From NCBI GenBank assembly GCA_004028745.1, contig RAZP01000069.1, forward strand, positions 1 through 5,877: DNA of 5,877 nt. The letters run 5' to 3'. Origin of the DNA: Prosthecochloris sp. GTDB taxonomy: Bacteria > Bacteroidota > Chlorobiia > Chlorobiales > Chlorobiaceae. Numbering within the stretch: the stretch's first letter is position 1; each line of letters starts with the position of its first letter. The notes under the pieces are model-generated. The model saw nothing but the letters and a program-made list of their open reading frames with translations, did not search any database and was not told the origin of the DNA. Both the position numbers and the translations under genes were made by a program. Positions 1 through 5,859 of this stretch are shown here, piece after piece.

Positions 1-3000
1 CTGGTGACGATCGATACGACGGCGCCCGTGCAGACGATCGCGATCAACAGCATCACGGACGACACGGGCATTGCCGGTGACTTCATCACCAGTGACAGTG
101 ACGGTTTGACGGTGAGTGCGACGCTCTCGGGTGTGCTCGGCACGGGCGAAGCGTTGATGTACTCGACCGACGGTGGCGCGACCTGGACCGACATCAGCGG
201 TTCGGTGACCGGTACGGCGGTGAGCCATGCCGATGCCGGGCTGACCAGCACGGCGACGGTGCAGATGCGTGTGGAGGATACCGCCGGCAATGCCGGGGCC
301 GAGGCCAGCTATCTAGTGACGATCGATACGACGGCGCCCGTGCAGACGATCACGATCAACAGCATCACGGACGACACGGGCATTGCCGGTGACTTCATCA
401 CCAGTGACAGTGACGGATTGACGGTGGCTGCGACGCTCTCGGGTGTGCTCGGCACGGGCGAAGCGTTGATGTACTCGACCGATAGTGGCACGACCTGGAC
501 CGACATCAGCGGTTCGGTGACCGGTACGGCGGTGAGCCATACCGATGCCGGGCTGACCAGCACGGCGACGGTGCAGATGCGTGTGGAGGATACCGCCGGC
601 AATGCCGGGGCCGAGGCCAGCCATCTGGTGACGATCGATACGACGGCGCCCGTGCAGACGATCGCGATCAACAGCATCACGGACGACACGGGCATTGCCG
701 GTGACTTCATCACCAGTGACAGTGACGGTTTGACGGTGAGTGCGACGCTCTCGGGTGTGCTCGGCACGGGTGAAGCGTTGATGTACTCGACCGATGGCGG
801 CGCGACCTGGACCGACATCAGCGGTTCGGTGACCGGTACGGCGGTGAGTCATACCGATGCCGGGCTGACCAGCACGGCGACGGTGATGATGCGTGTGGAG
901 GATGTCGCTGGCAATGCCGGGGCCGAGGCCAGCTATCTGGTGACGATCGATACGACGGCGCCCGTGCAGACGATCACGATCAACAGCATCACGGACGACA
1001 CGGGCATTGCCGGTGACTTCATCACCAGTGACAGTGACGGTTTGACGGTGAGTGCGACGCTCTCGGGTGTGCTCGGCACGGGCGAAGCGTTGATGTACTC
1101 GACCGATAGTGGCGCGACCTGGACCGACATCAGCGGTTCGGTGACCGGTACGGCGGTGAGCCATGCCGATGCCGGGCTGACCAGCACGGCGACGGTGCAG
1201 ATGCGTGTGGAGGATACCGCCGGCAATGCCGGGGCCGAGGCCAGCCGGCTGGTGACGATCGATACGACGGCGCCCCTGCAGACGATCACGATCAACAGCA
1301 TCACGGACGACACGGGCATTGCCGGTGACTTCATCACCAGTGACAGTGACGGTTTGACGGTGAGTGCGACGCTGTCGGGTGTGCTCGGCACGGGCGAAGT
1401 GTTGATGTACTCGACCGATAGTGGCGCGACCTGGACCGACATCAGCGGTTCGGTGACCGGTACGGCGGTGAGTCATGCCGATGCCGGGCTGACCAGCACG
1501 GCGACGGTGCAGATGCGTGTGGAGGATACCGCCGGCAATGCCGGGGCCGAGGCCAGCTATCTGGTGACGATCGATACGACGGCACCGGCGGTGATGATTG
1601 CCGGGGACGGCAGTACGGGAACGATTACGTTCACGTTCAGTGAGGAACCTGTGGGTTTCGAGCTGTCCGATGTCGTAATTTCGAACGGAACAGCCGCCGG
1701 CCCGTTGACAGAGGTGAATGCGTTGGAGTATACACTGGCGGTAACGCCCATGGCGGGTGTGGAAACACCCTTCACGAATATCGCTGTCGATGTGAATGCG
1801 GGATCATTTACCGACGCGGCAGGGAACATGAATCCTGCTGCAAAAAATGAAACAACACTGGATAGCCTGTTCACGAATTCGTCATACAATGGCACCGACA
1901 TCACGGGCCTGGATACCTCGAACGCAATCAGCGCAAACAGAACATTCGGTGGAAATACTACGTTCAACCAGGACATCAGTGGTTGGGACACGAGCAACGT
2001 GACGAATATGTCGTATATGTTCTACTGGACCAATGAGTTCAACCAGAACATCGGTGGTTGGGACACGAGCAGCGTGACGGATATGTCCCGGATGTTCCAC
2101 CTTGCCCCAGCGTTCAACCAGGACATCGGTGGCTGGGACACGAGCAGCGTGACGGATATGTCGTATATGTTCTACGGGGCCGATGTGTTCAACCAGAACA
2201 TCGGTGGCTGGGACACGAGCAGCGTGACGGACATGGGTGGTATGTTCAGCAGTGCCGATGTGTTCAACCAGGACATCGGTGGCTGGGACACGAGCAGCGT
2301 GACGGACATGGTGGCTATGTTCAACAGTGCCGCAGTGTTCAACCAGAACATCGGTGGTTGGGACACGAGCAGCGTGACGGATATGTCGTCTATGTTCAAC
2401 AACGCCGCAGTGTTCAACCAGGACATCAGTGTTTGGGACACGAGCAGCGTGACGAATATGAGGAATATGTTCTACGGTGCCGATGTGTTCAATCAGAACA
2501 TCGGTGGTTGGAACACGAGCAGCGTGACGGATATGTCGTATATGTTCGGCAGTGCTGATGTGTTCAACCAGGACATCAGTGTTTGGGACACGAGCAGCGT
2601 GACGGACATGAGTGGTATGTTCTACAGTGCCACAGTGTTCAACCAGGACATCAGTGTTTGGGACACGAGCAGCGTGACGGACATGGGGTCTATGTTCAAC
2701 AGTGCCGCAGCGTTCAATCAGAACATCGGTGTTTGGAACACGAGCAGCGTGACGGATATGTCGCGGATGTTCTACGATGTCGATGTGTTCAACCAGGACA
2801 TCGGTGGCTGGGACACGAGCAGCGTGACGGATATGTCCCGAATGTTCTACAGTGCCGCAGTGTTCGACCAGAACATTGGTGATTGGGATGTCAGTGCACT
2901 GACTAATGCTTTCTATATGCTCAGTTATAGCGGCATGTCGGCCTCCAATTACGATCTTCTGCTTGCCGGCTGGTCTGACATCAACAGTTCAACGGGCGAA

Positions 3001-3570
3001 ACCGGGCTCCAAAGCGGGGTATTTTTGGGCGCCGCAGGAGTCACATATACCGATGCGACTTCGCGTCAGCACCTCATCGATACGTACGGCTGGAGCGTCG
3101 GCGGCACGCTCGATGCAGGGGTGACGGTTGGAGACAACAGTCTGGGCGATACGCTGTCGGGATCAGTCGTCCACGGTTTAGGCGGCAATGACGCGCTCAC
3201 AGGCACAGCGTCTGCCGATCTGCTGGTCGGCGGCGCGGGCGACGACACTCTCACCGGTAACGCCGGCATCGATACGTTCCGTTACCACTTCACCAACGCG
3301 GGCAACGACACGATCACCGATTTCAGTAACGGAGTGGGCGGCGACGTGCTGGATCTGCACTATCTGCTGGACGGAGCGACCACGGGTACGATCGGGAGTT
3401 TCGTGACGCTGTCCAATTCCGGAGGGAACCTCATGCTGAGCATAGACGCCAATGGCGACAGCTCGGGCACGGATGTAACGGTAACGATGCAGTCGATAGC
3501 CTACAGCTCGGTGGGCGATCATGCGACGTTTCTTGCAGCGATGCTCTCCAACGGCAACATGGTCATCTGA
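1..3570 (+). CDS. C-terminal part of a giant type I secreted RTX adhesin (Ig-like repeats, BspA/DUF285 repeats, RTX and T1SS signal), 5' partial
   Basis: The frame is open from base 1 (first codon CTG) and ends at TGA 3568-3570, giving 1189 visible residues; the start lies outside the window. Domains by visible residue: 2-521, five 104-residue Ig-like repeats (each opening VTIDTTAP and ending with a VEDTAGN-type strand, resembling the Big_13 group); 522-619, a different Ig-like domain (TFTFSEEP...SFTDAAGN, resembling Big_12); 621-654, a leader to the solenoid; 655-979, thirteen 25-residue BspA/DUF285-type repeats; 980-1040, the usual closing module (YDLLLAGW, LIDTYGW); 1059-1093, RTX glycine/aspartate nonapeptides (GLGGNDALTG, VGGAGDDTL); 1090-1189, a T1SS C-terminal target region (NDTITDF, DVLDL, ending LSNGNMVI). 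Known of such families: the C-terminal signal is exported unfolded by an ABC/HlyD/TolC machine and the RTX part folds on calcium outside the cell. A role in adhesion is inferred from the repeats; no ligand can be read. The C-terminus looks intact. Confidence 0.93.
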   Translation: MVTIDTTAPVQTIAINSITDDTGIAGDFITSDSDGLTVSATLSGVLGTGEALMYSTDGGATWTDISGSVTGTAVSHADAGLTSTATVQMRVEDTAGNAGAEASYLVTIDTTAPVQTITINSITDDTGIAGDFITSDSDGLTVAATLSGVLGTGEALMYSTDSGTTWTDISGSVTGTAVSHTDAGLTSTATVQMRVEDTAGNAGAEASHLVTIDTTAPVQTIAINSITDDTGIAGDFITSDSDGLTVSATLSGVLGTGEALMYSTDGGATWTDISGSVTGTAVSHTDAGLTSTATVMMRVEDVAGNAGAEASYLVTIDTTAPVQTITINSITDDTGIAGDFITSDSDGLTVSATLSGVLGTGEALMYSTDSGATWTDISGSVTGTAVSHADAGLTSTATVQMRVEDTAGNAGAEASRLVTIDTTAPLQTITINSITDDTGIAGDFITSDSDGLTVSATLSGVLGTGEVLMYSTDSGATWTDISGSVTGTAVSHADAGLTSTATVQMRVEDTAGNAGAEASYLVTIDTTAPAVMIAGDGSTGTITFTFSEEPVGFELSDVVISNGTAAGPLTEVNALEYTLAVTPMAGVETPFTNIAVDVNAGSFTDAAGNMNPAAKNETTLDSLFTNSSYNGTDITGLDTSNAISANRTFGGNTTFNQDISGWDTSNVTNMSYMFYWTNEFNQNIGGWDTSSVTDMSRMFHLAPAFNQDIGGWDTSSVTDMSYMFYGADVFNQNIGGWDTSSVTDMGGMFSSADVFNQDIGGWDTSSVTDMVAMFNSAAVFNQNIGGWDTSSVTDMSSMFNNAAVFNQDISVWDTSSVTNMRNMFYGADVFNQNIGGWNTSSVTDMSYMFGSADVFNQDISVWDTSSVTDMSGMFYSATVFNQDISVWDTSSVTDMGSMFNSAAAFNQNIGVWNTSSVTDMSRMFYDVDVFNQDIGGWDTSSVTDMSRMFYSAAVFDQNIGDWDVSALTNAFYMLSYSGMSASNYDLLLAGWSDINSSTGETGLQSGVFLGAAGVTYTDATSRQHLIDTYGWSVGGTLDAGVTVGDNSLGDTLSGSVVHGLGGNDALTGTASADLLVGGAGDDTLTGNAGIDTFRYHFTNAGNDTITDFSNGVGGDVLDLHYLLDGATTGTIGSFVTLSNSGGNLMLSIDANGDSSGTDVTVTMQSIAYSSVGDHATFLAAMLSNGNMVI
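4..1563 (+). repeat. Five tandem 312-bp repeats encoding 104-residue Ig-like domains
   Basis: Units begin at 4, 316, 628, 940 and 1252, and a partial sixth start at 1564 runs into a different Ig-like domain. The period is exactly 312 bp, so the frame is kept. The copies differ at only a few positions, such as QTIA/QTIT, STDGG/STDSG, SHAD/SHTD, VQMR/VMMR and ASYL/ASHL/ASRL. Such low divergence, including at synonymous sites, points to recent duplication or ongoing gene conversion. The first unit is cut by the window edge only in the sense that more copies may lie to the left. Copy number in this strain may be misjudged by short-read assembly. Confidence 0.97.
1564..1857 (+). other. Divergent Ig-like domain (Big_12-like) between the two repeat blocks
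   Basis: Codons 522-619 start with the same VTIDTTAP linker as the upstream repeats but then differ completely: TITFTFSEEPVGFELSDVV, then an AVTPMAG turn and GSFTDAAGNMNPAA. This matches the general pattern of bacterial Ig-like domains written as FTFSE...F...DV...F.DAAGN. It is a single copy. Base composition from about 1600 to 1960 is visibly richer in A/T than the repeats on either side, so this stretch looks like older, non-amplified gene sequence joining two expanded blocks. Confidence 0.8.
1963..2937 (+). repeat. Thirteen tandem 75-bp repeats encoding BspA/DUF285-type 25-residue solenoid coils
   Basis: Units start every 75 bp from 1963 (F655) to 2863 (F855). The core is FNQ(D/N)I(G/S)(G/V)W(D/N)TSSVTDM followed by two variable residues, MF, and five variable residues. 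Units 1-12 are full. Unit 13 (FDQNIGDWDVSALTN) is degenerate, as expected of a C-terminal cap coil. This pattern matches the BspA-like surface-protein repeat (DUF285), known from Mycoplasma, Gram-positive and Bacteroidetes surface proteins and some marine proteobacteria. The repeat is thought to form a leucine-rich-repeat-like solenoid. The fourth residue alternates D and N along almost the whole array. Confidence 0.93.
3172..3570 (+). other. RTX calcium-binding block and type I secretion C-terminal target domain
   Basis: Residues 1059-1093 hold about three glycine/aspartate nonapeptides (GLGGNDALTG, VGGAGDDTL, TGNAGIDTF). The following ~100 residues carry NDTITDF, GGDVLDLHYLLDG and a final LAAMLSNGNMVI. 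This order (short RTX, then xDTITDFs, then DvLDLsdLL, ending in a hydrophobic L.nG.mvI tail) is the layout of the VC_A0849-type T1SS C-terminal target domain found in large proteobacterial adhesins. It identifies the export route as type I secretion and shows that the protein's true C-terminus is present. Confidence 0.88.
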
Positions 3571-3775
3571 CGAGGCAAGCCGGGGCGGGGAGCTGCGTGT
3601 CCCGGCTCTGTATCCGGGTGGCGGCTTCTTTTCCGGCGTTCCTCTTGGCCAGTGCCCTTCCCTCCACTGCCTCCGTCGAAACAGGGGTTCCTCTGTTCGG
3701 CTGCTTCTCTGGTACTATGACACCGTCCGACTCCCGGTTCGCTTCTGCATCAATTCTTCGGGTTCTCTCCCTCAT
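3563..3775 (-). pseudogene. N-terminal fragment of a group II intron-encoded reverse transcriptase/maturase
   Basis: The start ATG at 3775-3773 is preceded by GGGAGG (3786-3781) with a 5-base spacer, so this start is preferred over the upstream in-frame ATG at 3853. The frame runs 70 codons to a stop at 3565-3563, inside the last codons of the adhesin on the other strand. Residues 16-58 (ESDGVIVPEKQ, PNRGTPVSTEAVEGR, ALAKRN, TRIQSR) match the poorly structured leader that precedes the RT fingers in many proteobacterial intron proteins. The expected next motifs (RFTALLHH, PGVDG, the YADD catalytic box) are missing. The last residues (about 60-70) probably come from sequence at or beyond the junction. 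It should be non-functional, since no catalytic residue is encoded. Confidence 0.72.
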
Positions 3776-4080
3776 TGATACCTCCCTCTCTCTTTTGCCG
3801 TTGATGAGAGGGAGCTTGCCGGGTCTCCTAATTCCCGTATAAAGAGCTTCCACACATGCTGCCGTTCTAAGACTCCGCCGCAGTCAGCCATTCCTTGCCT
3901 TTGCGGTATGGTTGCTATTGCTTTCCCTCTCATCCTATGAGGTCTGCCTGCGAATTATGGTGATTTCGGAGCTCAATAGAGCGCCTGTGTTTTCCCCTGT
4001 CAACGCTTCCCCATCGCATTGCTGTGGATCGAGGCATGACTCGGGGCCATGATGGCTGGCTACACCTTTCATGTAAGAAA
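3776..4080 (-). ncRNA. Group II intron RNA fragment upstream of the RT start (parts of domains I-IV)
   Basis: There is no convincing coding frame here on either strand. The minus-strand sequence is rich in short complementary segments and in motifs I associate with the ribozyme part upstream of an intron-encoded protein, for example the segments GAGCTCCGAAATCA, GGCAAGGAATGGCTGAC and TACGGGAATTAGGAGACC. The distance from here to the RT start is about 300 bases. That is shorter than the usual 500-650 bases from an intron's 5' end to its protein, which fits loss of the 5' part of domain I. Individual domains cannot be assigned safely by eye. Confidence 0.55.
3781..3814 (-). promoter_or_regulatory. 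Hairpin containing the Shine-Dalgarno sequence of the RT fragment (domain IVa-like)
   Basis: On the minus strand, CTCCCTCTC (3814-3806) pairs perfectly with GAGAGGGAG (3790-3782) across a 15-base loop. The 3' arm runs directly into GGGAGG, five bases before the ATG at 3775. In the Ll.LtrB intron, domain IVa likewise hides the ribosome binding site and is the high-affinity site for the intron protein, which represses its own translation. The geometry here is the same. The protein is truncated, so the site is probably a relic. Confidence 0.6.
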
Positions 4081-4117
4081 CTTTCATTCTCTACTCTCTA
4101 CCGGTTTTCATCGGCGC
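4081..4117. other. Short spacer between intron remnant and small gene
   Basis: No gene is visible. The segment contains an adjacent 7-bp duplication, TCTCTAC at 4088-4094 and 4095-4101. It also contains TTTTCATCGGCGCTTACA (4104-4121), which overlaps the stop codon of the small gene. I associate that string loosely with insertion-sequence ends, but no matching second copy occurs in the window. The left edge of the intron-like sequence falls somewhere in or near this spacer. Confidence 0.35.
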
Positions 4118-4402
4118 TTACAGAATGTCCCCTAAACCCGGCATCGCACAGACCATCGGCAGCATGTTGGACACCGGTTCGTCGGTGCGTTCCCGGTCAG
4201 CCATACCCAGCAAGGTCAGTAGGGTGTCGAGCGCCTCTCCCACAGGGACCGGCGAGTTGGCAGAAGCGCGATCATCGAGATGACGCTGCAGCGCCTCCAG
4301 CCGCGCCGGCGGCACACCCATCGTCCGGCCTTCAAGCGCACAGCAACGCTCAGCAAGCCAGCCGATATTCATCAGGGAAGCAAACGATGCATGGTGAGGC
4401 AT
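4118..4402 (-). CDS. Small hypothetical protein downstream of the TolC gene
   Basis: This is a 94-codon frame from ATG 4402-4400 to TAA 4120-4118. I do not recognise the family. It looks like real coding sequence: codons are biased to G/C at the third position, and the product has balanced composition with amphipathic helical stretches (ARLEALQRHLDDRAS, GEALDTLLTLLGMAD). It has no signal peptide, membrane segment or known motif; Cys 20-21 form a CC pair. The chosen start has a weak AGG ten bases upstream; an alternative ATG at codon 11 has no visible ribosome binding site. It starts 38 bases after the TolC stop on the same strand, so it could be co-transcribed, but a possible terminator lies in that gap. 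Its 3' end abuts the zone where the intron remnant begins, so the C-terminus (PGLGDIL) may not be the ancestral one. Confidence 0.5.
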   Translation of the reverse strand: MPHHASFASLMNIGWLAERCCALEGRTMGVPPARLEALQRHLDDRASANSPVPVGEALDTLLTLLGMADRERTDEPVSNMLPMVCAMPGLGDIL

Positions 4403-4424
4403 AACAAAAATACCTGGTACAACT

Positions 4425-4468
4425 AAAAAAAACTACCGGTCAGCGGTCTTCCGTGTCGGCATCCGGTA
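4425..4468 (-). terminator. Possible Rho-independent terminator at the end of the TolC-family gene
   Basis: On the minus strand, TACCGG (4468-4463) and CCGGTA (4439-4434) can pair, with a 23-base loop that itself can form a small CGG-AAGA-CCG stem. One G and then eight Ts (4432-4425) follow. The hairpin overlaps the last codons and stop of the channel gene. The long loop makes it weaker than a standard terminator. If active it would cut or reduce transcription into the small gene downstream. Confidence 0.4.
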
Positions 4469-5852
4469 CCGGTGGATCAGCCGGGGTCGGCGCCTGATCG
4501 CTGATCTCGGCGCCAAGCAGTGCCGGATCGGCCGAATACAGGCGTAGCCGGTACAGGGACCCCCAGTACGATGCCAGAAGATCGCCGGTCGCCACTTCGT
4601 TCTGAATCAGTTCGCGCGCCGCGTTGAGCAGATCGAGCCAGCTGACTTTGCCGGCGACAAACAATCGCGTGTACGAGTCAAGCACCTCTTGCGAATAACG
4701 CGTCTCGTCTCGACTTAATGCGTAGCGCGCCAGCGCCACCCGGCAGGTCTCGTGTTCTTCGTTGAGCACCGCTTCAAGATCGCGGCGCACGCGCTCCTTG
4801 TTCTCCTGCGCTTCTTCAACGCCGGAGCGCACTGAACGGAGCGTGCCAAGAGCCGCCAAACCGCCGCCAAACTCGTATTCCATCGTCACATACACAGCGT
4901 TCTGTGCATCTGTGCCCGACAAATCGTTCTGGTGCTCGGCCTGCAACATCACCGTTGGCAACAGGTTGGCGAGCTCCTTCGAGTACTGATGGCGGGCAAT
5001 GTCGATCGACGCCGATGAACGCGCCAGCGTCGGGTTGCAACGCGCCGCACGGTCACGGAGTGCGTCAAGAGCCGGCGGCGGTACCATTCCCTGATCATCG
5101 GCAAGAGTGAGATCTTTCCCGGAAAGCCGCTGGCCGACCAGACGAGAAAGATGGTCCAGTTCGGTGCGCAAACCAGCCTTGGCCATCGACAGATCGTTAC
5201 GCTCCTGCAACAGACGCGACGTCACCAGTGAGACTTCCATCGATGACGATATCCCCGAAGCCCTCCGGCGCTCCATCATCGACACGTAGTGTTCCAACAA
5301 CAACACTCCTTTGGTATGCGCCCCGATACGCGCGTGATGGCGAAGGATGGTCTGGTACCGGTTGACCACGTCAAGGGCGTTTGCTACCTGCGTCTCGCGT
5401 ACCGACAGCTTGCTCGACCAGGCGATCGAGCGCGCCGTCCGCAACCCGCCGGAGAGCTTCCCGCCACTCCACAGTGGCTGGCGAATCCCGAAGACACCAA
5501 CACGATCACCGTCGCGGGCATCGTACCGCATATCCACATAGGGAACCGGCAAGTACTCCGCCTGCGCCGCGTCTGCCCGCGATTCAGCGGCCCGGTAGCT
5601 GGCAAGGCTTCCCAGAACCAGGGGGTTCGTCGTGACCGATGCGCCGATCAACCGATCCAGCGTCCACGACCCGGCGACGCCTGAAGGCGATGCGGCCCTC
5701 TCAGCAAGAGCAACGGCATCAATCGCCACAAAGCCGTACAACAGCAGCAACAACCGTAACGGAAACCAGAGGTGGCGATGGTCGGCATGTGCCGCTCGAA
5801 CAGAAGAGTGCTGCCACATGACAGAAAACAAGGAAAACAAACGCTTTGTCAT
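4440..5852 (-). CDS. TolC-family outer membrane channel protein (probable T1SS/efflux outer membrane component)
   Basis: This is a complete 470-codon gene, close to the usual 430-490 residues of TolC relatives. A signal peptide is evident: a hydrophobic run at residues 28-50 ending in VALA, with likely cleavage before E51, though it follows an unusually long polar N-region. Two outer-membrane-efflux repeats follow. The first has SVTTNPLVL and helix 63-100, then the strand/turn QPLWSGGK (125-132). The second has CNPTLARSSASIDIARHQY, LLPTVMLQAEHQ and MEYEFGGG. The late motif AGKVSWLDLLNAARELIQ (400-417), followed by YWGSLYRLRLYS, is typical of adhesin- and protease-exporting TolC relatives (LapE/AggA-like). 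The tail 451-470 is rich in Pro and Asp. The trimer would form a channel from the periplasm through the outer membrane, docked to a HlyD-like adaptor. The start is supported by AGAGG seven bases upstream. It is convergent with the adhesin, which is its plausible substrate by inference; a drug-efflux role cannot be excluded. Confidence 0.9.
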   Translation of the reverse strand: MTKRLFSLFSVMWQHSSVRAAHADHRHLWFPLRLLLLLYGFVAIDAVALAERAASPSGVAGSWTLDRLIGASVTTNPLVLGSLASYRAAESRADAAQAEYLPVPYVDMRYDARDGDRVGVFGIRQPLWSGGKLSGGLRTARSIAWSSKLSVRETQVANALDVVNRYQTILRHHARIGAHTKGVLLLEHYVSMMERRRASGISSSMEVSLVTSRLLQERNDLSMAKAGLRTELDHLSRLVGQRLSGKDLTLADDQGMVPPPALDALRDRAARCNPTLARSSASIDIARHQYSKELANLLPTVMLQAEHQNDLSGTDAQNAVYVTMEYEFGGGLAALGTLRSVRSGVEEAQENKERVRRDLEAVLNEEHETCRVALARYALSRDETRYSQEVLDSYTRLFVAGKVSWLDLLNAARELIQNEVATGDLLASYWGSLYRLRLYSADPALLGAEISDQAPTPADPPVPDADTEDR

Positions 5853-5859
5853 AAGGGCA

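Larger units (their letters stand above)
3571..4080 (-). mobile_element. Truncated group II intron remnant, antisense to the adhesin
   Basis: Read on the minus strand, this non-adhesin, non-tolC segment has the layout of a group II intron around domain IV. A structured, non-coding stretch (about 4080 down to 3815) is followed by a hairpin overlapping a Shine-Dalgarno sequence, and then the opening codons of an intron-encoded protein. I recognise the protein start (ESDGVIVP..., PNRGT, EAVEGRALAKRN, TRIQSR) as the typical leader of proteobacterial group II intron reverse transcriptases. The catalytic RT domain, maturase domain and domains V/VI are absent, because the segment stops at the adhesin's 3' end. 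The intron 5' boundary (GUGYG) is not evident, so the upstream limit is approximate (somewhere between about 4020 and 4105). Both ends therefore look lost and the element cannot splice or move by itself. Identification rests on recalled family patterns, not on a search. Confidence 0.68.

Noticed and set aside
313..1476. A 387-codon open frame on the minus strand opposite the Ig-like repeats, and related frames at 309-818 and 933-1442
   Set aside because: The repeat period (312 bp) is a multiple of three, so one stop-free antisense frame is copied through every unit. The translations are low-complexity Arg/His-rich or Val/Ser-rich repeats with no family resemblance.
2058..2882. Plus-strand frames encoding repeated GHEQRDG-type peptides, and an antisense frame at 2172-2441
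   Set aside because: These are out-of-frame readings of the 75-bp BspA-type repeats, open only because the unit is a multiple of three. The true frame has clear domain identity.
1963..2937. CRISPR-like regular array
   Set aside because: The 75-bp periodicity is protein-coding, in frame, with conserved residues across the whole unit and no spacer/repeat division.
3578..3607. Inverted repeat AGCCGGG...CCCGGCT just after the adhesin stop, considered as its terminator
   Set aside because: The loop is 16 bases and no T-run follows on the plus strand. It lies inside the RT leader sequence, so pairing is probably accidental.
3597..3842. Plus-strand frames at 3521-3778, 3597-3842 and 4024-4404
   Set aside because: They run opposite the intron-encoded protein leader and the small minus-strand gene, and lack recognisable domains or good ribosome binding sites.
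1963..4080. Diversity-generating retroelement (RT plus variable repeats in a surface protein)
   Set aside because: The RT-related part is only a group II intron-type leader without catalytic domain. No template repeat matching the adhesin is seen, and variation in the coils is not limited to adenine positions.
4762..5821. Plus-strand frames of 60-131 codons within the TolC-family gene
   Set aside because: They are antisense shadows of a full-length gene with signal peptide, both family repeats and a ribosome binding site.
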